Assembly: GCA_963705275.1 (NCBI GenBank)
Contig: OY970063.1
Location: 992,001-1,056,000 of the forward strand
Source of the DNA: Fen-1135 sp963705275
GTDB taxonomy: Bacteria; Desulfobacterota; Syntrophia; Syntrophales; UBA2185
Length of the DNA stretch: 64,000 bases
Reading direction: 5' to 3'
Shown in pieces: positions 34,489 to 43,193 of the stretch. Numbering within the stretch: the stretch's first letter is position 1; the number at the start of each line of letters is the position of its first letter. The notes beneath the pieces are model-generated. The model had not been told where the DNA came from, searched no databases, and saw nothing but the letters and a program-made list of their open reading frames with translations. A program made the position numbers and the translations under genes.

Positions 34489-35106
34489 ATGCCAACCTGG
34501 ATTATAATACTTCTTGCCATAATGGGGATTCTCGTTGTCTGCAAATTCCTCTTCGCCTTTTCCCTTGTTTCCGTATTCCCGATAACCCAGGGCGCCATGT
34601 TCCATCCCTCCGCCCGTGTCAGGGTAAGGACAGCCCTGGATCATGTGCCAATGAAGGCGGGCGATCTTCTTGTTGATATCGGGTGCGGGGACGGGAGGGT
34701 ACTCCGGGAGGCAAAGCGTCGCTATGGCGTCAGGGCGCTGGGGTTTGAGGTAAACCCTATCGCTTATATGCTGGCACGCCTCGGCGCTATAGGAATGGAA
34801 GGGATTGAGGTGAGACTCACCAATTTCTGGAACGTGAATATCGGAGATGCCGATGTGGTCTTCTGTTATCTTTTCCCCGATGTCATGGACAGACTCGCCC
34901 GGAAACTTCTGAGAGAACTCCGCCCCGGAACTCTCGTTATTTCCTGCAATTTCCCGCTTCCGGGATGGAGGCACAGAGAACTACTTTATCCTGAATCCTC
35001 GCTTCATGCCGATCCCATCTATCTCTATCAGATTCCGGCTGTCAGTATAGGTCCAAATGATAGTTGTATGTGTAATCCCGAGCGACATCGAGTTCGTAAT
35101 GCTTGA
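34489..35106 (+). CDS. Membrane-anchored class I SAM methyltransferase
   Basis: A 205-residue protein with an N-terminal hydrophobic helix (residues 4-27) and a Rossmann methyltransferase domain: DLLVDIGCGDGRVLREAKRR (SAM motif I) and ALGFEVNPIAYMLAR (motif II). The combination recalls the ATPSCKMT/FAM173 lysine methyltransferases, but the substrate is unknown. The last 22 residues run over the 3' end of the convergent TPR gene and look unconserved, so a natural stop may have been lost. Confidence 0.82.
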   Translation: MPTWIIILLAIMGILVVCKFLFAFSLVSVFPITQGAMFHPSARVRVRTALDHVPMKAGDLLVDIGCGDGRVLREAKRRYGVRALGFEVNPIAYMLARLGAIGMEGIEVRLTNFWNVNIGDADVVFCYLFPDVMDRLARKLLRELRPGTLVISCNFPLPGWRHRELLYPESSLHADPIYLYQIPAVSIGPNDSCMCNPERHRVRNA

Positions 35107-35389
35107 TGTTGTAAAACAGCGCGAATTCGTAATTGTTAATGGCATAGTAGGATCTGCTCAAACCCAGGCAAGCCTCCGCGAAAAAAGGATCGGCTGCAAT
35201 CGCTTTTCTAAATTGGCTAATCGCGTCTCTATGCATGCCCTGCGAAGCGAGGCTTAGAGCACTCGTGTAATAGGCCATTGCCTCATCGCCGCTCTGAGGA
35301 TTGACATTGACGTAGTATGATTGCGGCGTAGCACAGCCCATTGCAACAAGCAAAAAAACCAGAAATAAACATGAATGAACTTTTCTCAT
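35042..35389 (-). CDS. TPR-containing small lipoprotein
   Basis: About 115 residues from ATG 35389: a lipoprotein signal with lipobox AMGCAT, then two tetratricopeptide-like helical pairs (AYYTSALSLASQGMHRDAIS and ACLGLSRSYYAINNYEFAL). The gene overlaps the end of the methyltransferase gene by about 65 bases, tail to tail. Role unknown; probably a protein-interaction lipoprotein. Confidence 0.75.
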   Translation of the reverse strand: MRKVHSCLFLVFLLVAMGCATPQSYYVNVNPQSGDEAMAYYTSALSLASQGMHRDAISQFRKAIAADPFFAEACLGLSRSYYAINNYEFALFYNIKHYELDVARDYTYNYHLDLY

Positions 35390-35644
35390 TGCCCATCTCC
35401 TTTCATTGCGGTGCTTTATTGACGTATTCAAACTTCGTGTGAAGTTTACACCTATATGTCAAAAAATACTACAAGTATTGCAGGCAAGTATAGGATAAAT
35501 AGAGTTTTGTGTCAAAGAAAATGATCCCGCTATTTTCATCGGCGCATCGGGATGGAATTACCGTCACTGAAAGGATATCTCCTATCCTCCGGGCTCAGAC
35601 TGATTCTTGCTCTTCCATTAAGAGATCCATCGCCTGGCTATCCT

Positions 35645-36400
35645 TCATCTGTCCTCAAAACCATCATCACCTGCATCTATATCTTTCCATTCCCCCGTAT
35701 CAAAATCCAGGAGTTCTGCGGGCCGGAATAATCCCTTGTATCGCATAGCGCTGATCTCGTTTATACAATAACCCAGGTAGTAATATTTGAGACCTCTCCC
35801 GCTGGCCCACTCAATCTCCTTCATGATGGAATAGTTTCCGGGAGAGAAGGAACTGAACCGCGGCTCAAAAGAGAAGTAGATCGTTGAGAGGGATTCTTCC
35901 CCCAGATCAAGGAATCCATTCCCTGCGAGCCTGCCATCTATGAACAATGCGGAGACGAGGAGCCGCGTCGGCGACACAAAGAACTCACTCAAGTATCCGT
36001 CTAAATCACACGGAGGTCTGCGATAACGAACACGCAGGAACCTGTTGTAAAGCAAAAGGCTTTTTTTGATATACTTGGCTGCAAACTCCGCAGGCTCAAA
36101 CATCTTGAATTCAGTCTCTGCGTTTTTTCTGAGAACGCGACGCTGGCTCTTTGAAGGTTCGAACATACCGACAGGCACGCGGATGGGAAGACAGCGCCGG
36201 CAATTGCCGCAGCTGTTGCGGTAGAAATATGACGAGACATGACGCCAGCCCCGCGCAAGAAATTCATCAGTCTGCCGGGGAGAAAGATTCATATTCCACA
36301 AAAAGGCCTCTTCCACGGGGGCCGTAATTTCCGGGAAATACGTGCACGGCCTGTGAGTTATACTGCTCAGATATCTAAGGAAGTCACGGTTCCTTTTCAT
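35645..36400 (-). CDS. bpt: Aspartate/glutamate leucyltransferase (Bpt)
   Basis: A 251-residue aminoacyl-tRNA-protein transferase of the ATE/Bpt family, which adds Leu to proteins with N-terminal Asp or Glu in the N-end rule pathway. The N-terminal domain has CTYFPEITAPVEEAFLW and FYRNSCGNCRRCLPIRVPV (the conserved Cys cluster); the C-terminal domain has YFSFEPRFSSFSPGNYSIM and YYLGYCINEISAMRYKG. Length is typical. Confidence 0.9.
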   Translation of the reverse strand: MKRNRDFLRYLSSITHRPCTYFPEITAPVEEAFLWNMNLSPRQTDEFLARGWRHVSSYFYRNSCGNCRRCLPIRVPVGMFEPSKSQRRVLRKNAETEFKMFEPAEFAAKYIKKSLLLYNRFLRVRYRRPPCDLDGYLSEFFVSPTRLLVSALFIDGRLAGNGFLDLGEESLSTIYFSFEPRFSSFSPGNYSIMKEIEWASGRGLKYYYLGYCINEISAMRYKGLFRPAELLDFDTGEWKDIDAGDDGFEDR

Positions 36401-36473
36401 CGCTCTTGTCGTGCTCTCTAAATCTTTTATGCGGCTCCCGTTGTGCGCCGCCGTCTTTACATTCCTTGAAAGA

Positions 36474-39449
36474 TTAAACGAGCGGCTCTATTTCGAGCTT
36501 CGGCTCCAGTGTCTCGTTGGCCCTCTCCAGGTTTTCGTATGAAGAATATACGGCAATGACTGCGGTATTCGTCGCCCTTGCGAAATAACGGGACGCGGCT
36601 TCCAGCAGCAGTTCCGGTGTCAAGTCAAGGATGATATGTCTGAATTCCAGGCGGTCTTCATCTGTGAGACCTGTGAAATCACGAATCATTGCGATGTATC
36701 CCCGGCTCGAAGGGTCCATGGGTTTATCGAGAGAACCTATCGTTCCGATAACCGTCTTCTCAAGCTCCTCGCCGGTAATCTTATTCTGTGAGATAAACTC
36801 CTCTGCCTTGGAGTAAATATTCAGGGTGTTGATTATGTTCGGATCCCTGTATGAGAGCAAGGCGAAGATGCCGCTAGTCGGGTCATACTGCGACATGCCT
36901 CCATACGCTCCTCCCTGAACCCTGATATTCTTGTACAGATACCCGCTCGACAATTCCCGGGCCAGAACAAACATGGGGGCGGACAAGGTATCCTTGTATG
37001 CAGGCGCCTGAAGAACCTTAGCCACATACGATACCTGAGCAGGAATCGCGATGCCAAAATTAACGCTGGAGGAAGAGGGAATGCTGGGATTTCCGACGCC
37101 CCCATCGGAGGATAAACGTCCGACAAGATCGGCTGTACTTTCTCTCAAGAGAGAAAGCCCTTCTGCGTCTGCTGTTAAATTAATGTGGAGCCGGTCCTTT
37201 CTGAAAACCATATGCTGCAGAAAAGTCAGCTTATCCAGAAGCTCCTTTTTTCTTTCGTCAAATTTATCTGCCAGCATATTGACAAACTTAAGCTGGGTTC
37301 TACCGTGCCACAACTCGTCTCTGTATGCAGCTATAGATAAAGCCCGGCCGGCAGATCTCCGTGCAAAAGCGTGAGCAGAAGGTATGACAGAAGCATGGAG
37401 GTCGTTTTTTCTTTCCGCAATCAAGTCCCGCATCCGGGTTTCATTCGACATATCTCCTTTCAGGATAATATCGGAAATTATGCCGACCGCATCTGCGATA
37501 TTTCTCTCCAGGGTTTTGACCCGAAAGATCAGCTTTTGCCAGTTCTTATTACCGTCCACGGTCATGCCTGCGGACAGGTGATAACCGATTCCTCCCGTCT
37601 TCAATACAATGCGCTTTGCCATTTCCTCATAGTTGAGCCCCGCTGCTCCCATATTTGCAAGTAACTTTGCCAGGATGGGGAGATAGGGCTGAAGGTCTTC
37701 CGGCACGTCAGACACATCAAACGCCAGATCGAGATAGGCAATGCCATTGGCAAAGATGTCATGCATCATGACCGGGACATCTTCAATTGCAGCCTTTGTC
37801 GTGGGAATCGTTTCTATCGAACGCGATATATCGCTGATGCTGAGTCTCGGCAGTCCCGACGCAGCGCCGGGCGCATCCGGCTCCGCCTGGAATTTTTTCA
37901 AGGCCCGGGCATCTGTCCGGATATTCTCCAGATCATCAACGGAAAGTGATGCCTTAAAGAGAGACATCTTCTTTTTGAACGCCTCATCCTGCTCCGCCTG
38001 ATAGGTCGTGCTGGGTTCCATAACGGATAGCAGTCGGTGTGGATTGTCAAGAAACCATTTCTGGACGATCTCCTGAAAGAGCTCAGGGTTCGCTTCCCAT
38101 TTCCTGCGAATATTTTCGATGGCGTGTGGGAAATTTAGGCCTTCCAGAGGATCACCATCATACAGCCAGGTATGGTAGGCCCTTCCCATGAGTACGATCC
38201 CATACGGATACATACTGCGGACGATCTCCTTGCCGTTGAATTCCACCTGATGAAGAGTGCCTTCGATGAGCGCCCGGTCAAAGCCGGATTTTGCTATCCC
38301 TTTTAGCGTATCGATGATCACTGCCTCGATGCGCGCCGTTTTATCAGGATCTGTACCCCGCAACCCTACGACAAATGCTATCTGCTTAAGGTCAGGCTCT
38401 ATCCCTGTGAGGGGGGACAGGTCTTCACCGAGCCCGGAATCAATGAGGGCCTTGCGGAGAGGACCGGCAGCGCTTCCAACCAGCATGCCCGATATTATCT
38501 GAAGGAGAAGGGCTGTTTCATATTGGATGTTTTCCGCCATCATCCATGCAATATTCACAGCCGTTTTCCCTTTCGGGTTATCCTCTCTGGCAATCGGATA
38601 AGCGCCGTGTATGGACGATGGGGTTTGCCATCGTGACTGACTCTTGATAGTTGAGTCTACCTCCACGCGATCGAACCCTGCAAGCATCTCTGCCAGAAAT
38701 GCCAGGTGGTCTGCCGTTGGCATGTCGCCATAGAGGAAGAAGCGCGCGTTTGTGGGCGAGTAATAGGCTTGATGAAATGCCTTGAACTGCTCATATGTAA
38801 GAAGCGGGATGTCGTCGGGATTTCCTCCTGAATCGAAGGAATAGGGGGTATCGGGGTAGAGATGCTGCTGGATGGCCTTGTACATCAGGGCCTCCGGAGA
38901 GGAATAAGCACCCTTCATTTCATTGAAGACTATTCCCGAGATGATGAGCTCGCTTGTTGCATCTTCCGGATTGGAGAATTCCAGGTGGTGCCCTTCCTGA
39001 CAGAACGTCTCCTTCAATAGGCGTGGTCGCAGCACCAGATCCGTATACACGCGGGCGAGATTGAAGAAATCTCTCCGTACCTGGCTTGCCACAGGATAGA
39101 TCGTCTTGTCAGGGTAGGTAAAGGCGTTGATGAAGGTCTGCAGCGTTCCCCTGTGCAACTCGTTGAAGACGTCCCTCAGCGGATATCGCTCCGAACCGGC
39201 AAGTACAGAGTGCTCAAGAATGTGGGGTACGCCCGTAGAATCTTCCGGCGGTGTGCGAAACCCCACGGAATAGAGGTTCTCGCGGTCATCGCAGTGGAGG
39301 TGGAGGACCTTCGCACCTGTTCTTGCGTGCTCCATTTCATAGGCAGTTATCCGTATTTCTGAAATCGGCTCGACGCGGAGTATACGAAATCCGTTAACGA
39401 ATGCCCCTGCGGCGAGTGTCGGGAGAGGACATCTATTGGATACTGTCAT
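36474..39449 (-). CDS. M16C family presequence protease-like metallopeptidase
   Basis: A 991-residue zinc protease like PreP/falcilysin, degrading unfolded peptides inside a closed chamber. The inverted zinc motif HxxEH is in GVPHILEHSVLAGSERYPLRDVF, the downstream Glu in GIVFNEMKGAYSSPEAL. Four M16 domains plus a hinge fit the length, and the C-terminal half has the usual GGAYGGMSQYDPTSGIF. ATG 39449 and ATG 39467 are both possible. No signal peptide, so cytoplasmic. Confidence 0.92.
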   Translation of the reverse strand: MTVSNRCPLPTLAAGAFVNGFRILRVEPISEIRITAYEMEHARTGAKVLHLHCDDRENLYSVGFRTPPEDSTGVPHILEHSVLAGSERYPLRDVFNELHRGTLQTFINAFTYPDKTIYPVASQVRRDFFNLARVYTDLVLRPRLLKETFCQEGHHLEFSNPEDATSELIISGIVFNEMKGAYSSPEALMYKAIQQHLYPDTPYSFDSGGNPDDIPLLTYEQFKAFHQAYYSPTNARFFLYGDMPTADHLAFLAEMLAGFDRVEVDSTIKSQSRWQTPSSIHGAYPIAREDNPKGKTAVNIAWMMAENIQYETALLLQIISGMLVGSAAGPLRKALIDSGLGEDLSPLTGIEPDLKQIAFVVGLRGTDPDKTARIEAVIIDTLKGIAKSGFDRALIEGTLHQVEFNGKEIVRSMYPYGIVLMGRAYHTWLYDGDPLEGLNFPHAIENIRRKWEANPELFQEIVQKWFLDNPHRLLSVMEPSTTYQAEQDEAFKKKMSLFKASLSVDDLENIRTDARALKKFQAEPDAPGAASGLPRLSISDISRSIETIPTTKAAIEDVPVMMHDIFANGIAYLDLAFDVSDVPEDLQPYLPILAKLLANMGAAGLNYEEMAKRIVLKTGGIGYHLSAGMTVDGNKNWQKLIFRVKTLERNIADAVGIISDIILKGDMSNETRMRDLIAERKNDLHASVIPSAHAFARRSAGRALSIAAYRDELWHGRTQLKFVNMLADKFDERKKELLDKLTFLQHMVFRKDRLHINLTADAEGLSLLRESTADLVGRLSSDGGVGNPSIPSSSSVNFGIAIPAQVSYVAKVLQAPAYKDTLSAPMFVLARELSSGYLYKNIRVQGGAYGGMSQYDPTSGIFALLSYRDPNIINTLNIYSKAEEFISQNKITGEELEKTVIGTIGSLDKPMDPSSRGYIAMIRDFTGLTDEDRLEFRHIILDLTPELLLEAASRYFARATNTAVIAVYSSYENLERANETLEPKLEIEPLV

Positions 39450-39557
39450 CTCGTCGCTCCTATACACTTGTCAGTTCTTCTGCGGGTAGTACTCAACAGA
39501 TATAAATTGACCATGTGATTATTCCCCTATGATTGTTTATTGTAGCGATCCGGGCGC

Positions 39558-39715
39558 GGTCTGCTTCAACCATCTCTTTCTTGAGGGCAAATCACCCGGA
39601 AAAAGACGGACCCGATGAATTAAATATACCAAAGTCACTGTGGGCAATGAAAGACAATTTTTGTGGAATCGCGAGACATGTGGCGGGAGGAAGTAAATGC
39701 TCCTGATCCGGTAGG
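39558..39715. repeat. Direct repeat A flanking higBA
   Basis: About 158 bases, roughly 75-80 percent identical to 40477-40635 in the same orientation. The two share GGTCTGCTTCAACCATCT, then a nearly perfect core ATACCAAAGTCACTGTGGGCA continuing through AATGAAAGACAATTTTTG, then CGAGACATG. Neither copy encodes a complete protein; on the minus strand both could encode a short tail containing MVEAD. Confidence 0.8.
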
Positions 39716-39743
39716 CGACATCCGAGCATTCATAGATTCAAAT

Positions 39744-40058
39744 TCATGCTGCACGCAGGGGCTTGATTCTTTTAATGTCTCGCTGGTAACTTTTCTGCGC
39801 TTGCCATAGGTCATAGGCCCGTTGGGCGTTAAGCCAGAATTCCGGGGTGTTGCCAAACAGACGAGACAGCCTTAGAGCCATTGCCGGGCTCATCGCCCGA
39901 CGCTCTCGTAAAATCTCATTAACAGTCTGGCGAGACACGCCAAGCGCTTCAGCTAAAGCAGCCGTAGTCAGCCCGTAATCGGGCATGAAGTCCTCCCGGA
40001 GTATTTCTCCCGGATGGGTGGGCGGTATCTCGCGTACTCCCTTATTTTCGATACTCAT
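39744..40058 (-). CDS. higA: HigA-type XRE antitoxin
   Basis: About 104 residues from ATG 40058 (AAGGAGAA upstream). The HTH reads PTHPGEILREDFMPDYGLTTAALAEALGVSRQTVNEILR, the VapI/HigA signature, followed by FGNTPEFWLNAQRAYDLWQ. It would neutralise the HigB toxin encoded just before it and repress the operon through the operator at 40367. Confidence 0.9.
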   Translation of the reverse strand: MSIENKGVREIPPTHPGEILREDFMPDYGLTTAALAEALGVSRQTVNEILRERRAMSPAMALRLSRLFGNTPEFWLNAQRAYDLWQAQKSYQRDIKRIKPLRAA

Positions 40059-40068
40059 AAAGTTCTCC

Positions 40069-40350
40069 TTAATGGTAATCAGTAATTTCAACATCATACG
40101 CATCGCCATCTTGAAAGCGGAAACATATTCGCCACTGATCGTTGATGGAAATTGCGTAAAGCCCTTCTCGATCTCCTTTCAAGGCATGAAGGCGATTACT
40201 CGGGGGTACCTTCAAGTCATCCAAGCATGTGGCAAGATCAATGAATTCCAGACGGCGAACGGCTCTTCTTAGCAGATCAGGTTGAATCCTTCTTGACTTG
40301 CCTGTGATGAAGAGTTCCCTTGTATGTTTGTCGGCAAACGATTTAATCAC
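40069..40350 (-). CDS. higB: HigB-type toxin
   Basis: About 93 residues, reading VIKSFADKHTRELFITGKS from GTG 40350; RRLEFIDLATCLDDL and GLYAISINDQWRICFRF are typical of HigB, a RelE-fold ribosome-dependent mRNase. The open frame extends back to 40488, but the promoter at 40357-40385 lies within that extension, so GTG 40350 at or near the transcription start is the better start. Toxin first, antitoxin second, the usual hig order. Confidence 0.88.
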   Translation of the reverse strand: MIKSFADKHTRELFITGKSRRIQPDLLRRAVRRLEFIDLATCLDDLKVPPSNRLHALKGDREGLYAISINDQWRICFRFQDGDAYDVEITDYH

Positions 40351-40356
40351 GATGAT

Positions 40357-40385
40357 ACTATAACTTGTCACGTGACGCTTGTCAA
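40357..40385 (-). promoter_or_regulatory. higBA promoter and palindromic operator
   Basis: On the minus strand TTGACA (40385-40380), 17-base spacer and TATAGT (40362-40357). The spacer contains the perfect 10-base palindrome GTCACGTGAC (40367-40376), a good HigA operator. The transcription start would fall at or just before GTG 40350. Confidence 0.75.
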
Positions 40386-40476
40386 GGGTTTTGTTCTCCA
40401 TAAACAAATATAAGAGGCCGATATGCATAATTGCTAATGGGATTAATTCATTGAATACGGGATGAAATGCGGATTT

Positions 40477-40635
40477 GGTCTGCTTCAACCATCTTTTTTC
40501 GTAAGAACAAATCGCCTGGAAAAAAATGGCTCAGATAAATTAGATATACCAAAGTCACTGTGGGCAATGAAAGACAATTTTTGCGCAGACGCGAGACATG
40601 GGTGGGATGAAGGAAATGCTGCTTGTCCGGGACTA
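40477..40635. repeat. Direct repeat B flanking higBA
   Basis: Second copy of the element at 39558-39715, same orientation, with small substitutions and indels across the length and an almost identical 39-base core near 40545-40583. The pair brackets the whole higBA operon including its promoter. Confidence 0.8.
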
Positions 40636-40863
40636 ACAAAGGTTCATCCGGTTCTTGCGTACTTCCTGTATTATTGCTTTTCTAATTGAAATCATCCATG
40701 CAACATTTCAATCTGATAGTAATCAAGAAAGTAACCACATTCACTATTTATATATTGAAACATGAAGAACTGTGACTTAAAATGCACGTATAAGCTGACG
40801 GCGGATTAAAGCATTTGAAATATATTTAAATTTACTACACCCCGAGTTATGGAAGGAGGCATT

Positions 40864-41126
40864 ATGAAAGGAAAGCATGAGCACAAGCATTTACATGGAC
40901 ACCCGCACACCCATGACCACGAGCATGACCACGCCCATGGTGATACGAAGCACAGCCACGATCATAAGCATAAACGCACGCCCACGAACATTTGCATGAG
41001 CATAAACATATGGGGGACACTCATGTGCATGACCATGAACATAAGGGAGATCATGGTACCCATGAGCACGATCATCCGATCCATGATGCAGAATTCCACG
41101 AGCATACCAATGCCAAGAAGAAATGA
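40864..41126 (+). CDS. His-rich metal-binding protein, one apparent frameshift
   Basis: A protein of about 86 residues with dozens of His in HxH patterns (KHEHKHLHGHPHTHDHEHDH near the start, HEHLHEHKHMGDTHVHDHEH later) and a Lys-rich end. AAGGAGG precedes ATG 40864. The His-rich pattern switches frame at about 40975-40977 and then runs to TGA 41124-41126; restoring one missing base (or removing two) joins both halves. This break is opposite in sense to the others in the window. It lies upstream of a NikR gene, so nickel (or zinc/copper) storage or buffering is likely. Confidence 0.75.
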
Positions 41127-41183
41127 GGAGGCTGGCGGCTAAAATAACATTTTGCCATGTAACAGTAATCATACATATTCTGC

Positions 41184-41212
41184 TTGACAGGTATGTGTAA
41201 TTGTGTTACGAA
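41184..41212 (+). promoter_or_regulatory. Putative nikR promoter
   Basis: TTGACA (41184-41189) with TACGAA 17 bases later. The spacer contains GTATGTGTAATTGTGTTAC, which resembles NikR half-sites (GTGTTAC is a half-site reported for Geobacter), but no complete inverted pair at the known spacing could be found. Confidence 0.4.
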
Positions 41213-41240
41213 TTTTACATTAATAATACCGAGGTAAAGC

Positions 41241-41654
41241 ATGTCTGGCGTAGTCCGATTTGGGATTTCATTAGAAAATGAATTGCTTGATAATTTTGAT
41301 AACCTGATCAAGCGGCGTAAATATTCAAACCGGTCGGAAGCGATTCGTGATTTAATCCGTCAGGAATTGTTAAAGAAGGATTTGGAAGAAGACCGGGAAG
41401 TTGCCGGCGCAATCACTTTCATCTATGACCATCATCAGCGCGACCTTTTGAATAAAATTATTGACGTCCAGCATGACTATCAGGACATCATCCAGTCCTC
41501 ACAACACATCCATCTGGATCATCATAATTGCCTGGAGATCGTGGCGGTAAAAGGTAATTCCAAGAAGGTCAGCAAACTTTCGGACACCTTAAAGGCTCTT
41601 AAGGGAGTCAAGCACGGCTCATTAAGCATGTCCGGTACCGGTAAAATCAAATAA
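41241..41654 (+). CDS. nikR: NikR nickel-responsive regulator
   Basis: A 137-residue ribbon-helix-helix regulator with a C-terminal ACT-like nickel domain. N-terminus VVRFGISLENELLDNFDNLI and RKYSNRSEAIRDLIRQEL; metal site HHQRDL, HIHLDHHNCLEIVAVKG with the conserved His and Cys ligands. Normal length. It is expected to control nickel uptake or storage; the His-rich protein gene 115 bases upstream is the obvious local target. Confidence 0.93.
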   Translation: MSGVVRFGISLENELLDNFDNLIKRRKYSNRSEAIRDLIRQELLKKDLEEDREVAGAITFIYDHHQRDLLNKIIDVQHDYQDIIQSSQHIHLDHHNCLEIVAVKGNSKKVSKLSDTLKALKGVKHGSLSMSGTGKIK

Positions 41655-42435
41655 AGAAATAAGTATTATTTTTTTGTCATTAGGTAGCACGATTATTAAT
41701 ATAGTAACACAAATGATGGTAAAAATATTACCAGCGAAACAGCAGTAAGGCGGAATCAGTATGAATGAGCAGCGTATAGGGACTCGGCGCTGATTATTAC
41801 ACCATAGATGACTTAAAGGCTGACTATCTTACGGGAATCGTTCAAACCAAGAAAGCGGAACTATTTTGAGCTACGATCAGTCCCTTCTGCAAAACTTTCA
41901 ATCTATATCAAAAACTCTCAATATGTGTATTTTGGAAAGGCTGGTTCGGATAATCAGAGGAAAATATGTCATAAAAACTTCACGCAAATCTCTCGTCGTG
42001 ATGAAGGCTTGTTTCCTCATAATTTTTTACCTATTTATCTTTCCGGTACTGCCTTACAGGCTCTTAATCTGTCAGATCGGGACGATCGGTTTGCGGTAAA
42101 GCGGGTATTGTGAGCATTATATTGTGGTAGCGGGATTGCAGAAATCCTCCTTCATATCAACTCCGGCTTAGGCAACATAATCTTTACACATCCAATCCCA
42201 CCTCAGTCGGATTTTCAATCCGAAAAATTTTCTTGATACTCTTCTTTGACTGTAAAATGAACTGCGATTCTTTTTTTGTAAATATCGTGAATTGATTGAG
42301 CAATAAACATTCTCACCGTCCGGCATATATTTAAACACTACAAACGGTTATCATCAATTTTTCAAATTTGCACTTTCAAGGACTTGCAGGTGATCGAGAG
42401 AGAAGTACGCATGAACCGGATGAACCAAAAAAATT
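41655..42435. other. Degenerate intergenic stretch after nikR
   Basis: About 780 AT-rich bases with no convincing intact gene. Between 41790 and 42113 fragments of protein-like sequence appear in several frames (DYYTIDDLKADYLTGIVQTK, and further on frames at 41866-42099 and 41925-42113), which may be remnants of one broken gene. GTAACAC occurs near 41703. No RNA gene or terminator for nikR was recognised. Confidence 0.4.
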
Positions 42436-42465
42436 AAGCCCCTCTATTGGATAGCAGAGGGGCTT
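42427..42465 (-). terminator. Rho-independent terminator, minus strand
   Basis: Perfect 10-base stem AAGCCCCTCT / AGAGGGGCTT with a 10-base loop; on the minus strand it is followed by AATTTTTTT. It lies about 60 bases after the AtpI-like gene and ends the small membrane-protein operon. Confidence 0.9.
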
Positions 42466-42524
42466 TGGCGAGGATCGCAGATCGTGAAAAGATCTTCTAT
42501 GTTATCCGCGTGCGGAGGATGATC

Positions 42525-42761
42525 TCAGACATCCTTTCTCTTCAACCAGGCATCCTGATATAACCTGCCGATACACGCAAATATGGCCAGGAAGAACAGC
42601 CCGAACATAAAGTTGGGAGAAGTGCCCAGAAGTTCATCCAGTTTGTGACCCGCATAGAGGAAGAGGAAAGAGGCAATCACAATCACAAACCCCCACGAAC
42701 TCAGCATGAAAATCGCTCTGTACATCTTGCGGTCTTGGTTTGTTTTGTGAGTCGCTAACAT
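42525..42761 (-). CDS. AtpI-like two-helix membrane protein
   Basis: A 78-residue protein with two membrane helices (residues about 15-38 and 48-68) separated by YAGHKLDELLGTSP, the layout and loop motif of F0F1-ATPase gene-1 (AtpI/AtpQ) proteins. No ATP synthase genes are in the window. Good Shine-Dalgarno (AAAGGAGGA) before ATG 42761. Second gene of a two-gene unit. A role in magnesium or ion handling for an ATPase is only by analogy. Confidence 0.65.
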   Translation of the reverse strand: MLATHKTNQDRKMYRAIFMLSSWGFVIVIASFLFLYAGHKLDELLGTSPNFMFGLFFLAIFACIGRLYQDAWLKRKDV

Positions 42762-42832
42762 CGCCTTATCCTCCTTTCCTCAAGATCTGATAACCATACT
42801 GCCCTAAACGCGGGCTCGTTAATTTCCTTAGC

Positions 42833-43103
42833 TTACAAAGTCTTGATGGCATTGAAAACCGGCGCCGTGAAGAGGGCAATGAGAATTGTGTACATCGTGA
42901 AGACGCCCATCAGCTCGCCCGTATATATCTTCTGATATTTCTGCTTCAGAGAGATGATCGTCATCCCGCCAACAATGAGACATCCAAGCTGAAAATACGG
43001 GAATTCGCTCACACCGGTAGCTGCATACTCGGCGAAACCAAATGTAGCTGTCATCAGCACCACAAATAACGCCAGGCCTAATGTCTTGAACTGTTTTCTT
43101 CAT
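42833..43103 (-). CDS. Small membrane protein of unknown function, one apparent frameshift
   Basis: About 89 residues with a signal or membrane segment followed by two more helices. AAGGAGGAAACAG precedes ATG 43103. After MKK the frame shifts: removing one base within 43089-43098 (AAAACAG) gives a continuous FKTLGLALFVVLMTATFGF signal, followed by AEYAATGVSEFPYFQLGCL, then YQKIYTGELMGVFTMYTIL. The natural fit of the joined product argues for a base-calling error in the A run. No family recognised. Followed 71 bases later by the AtpI-like gene. Confidence 0.6.
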
Positions 43104-43193
43104 GATCTGTTTCCTCCTTTGTTTCTGATTTGTTTTGCCTTATACAAATGAAATATCCGTGCCAACCTTATGAATTTCCGGATAAAAAATTGT

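Noticed and set aside
41161..41240. NikR operator of the GTATGA-N16-TCATAC or GTGTTAC-N13/14-GTAACAC type
   Set aside because: Half-site-like words are present, but no correctly spaced inverted pair was found, so only a weak promoter call is made.
1..43103. Programmed +1 frameshifting as the explanation of the broken frames
   Set aside because: No shared slippery codon, stop codon or upstream Shine-Dalgarno-like element marks the sites, and one gene (His-rich) breaks in the opposite sense; sequencing error is simpler. Kept only as an open alternative.
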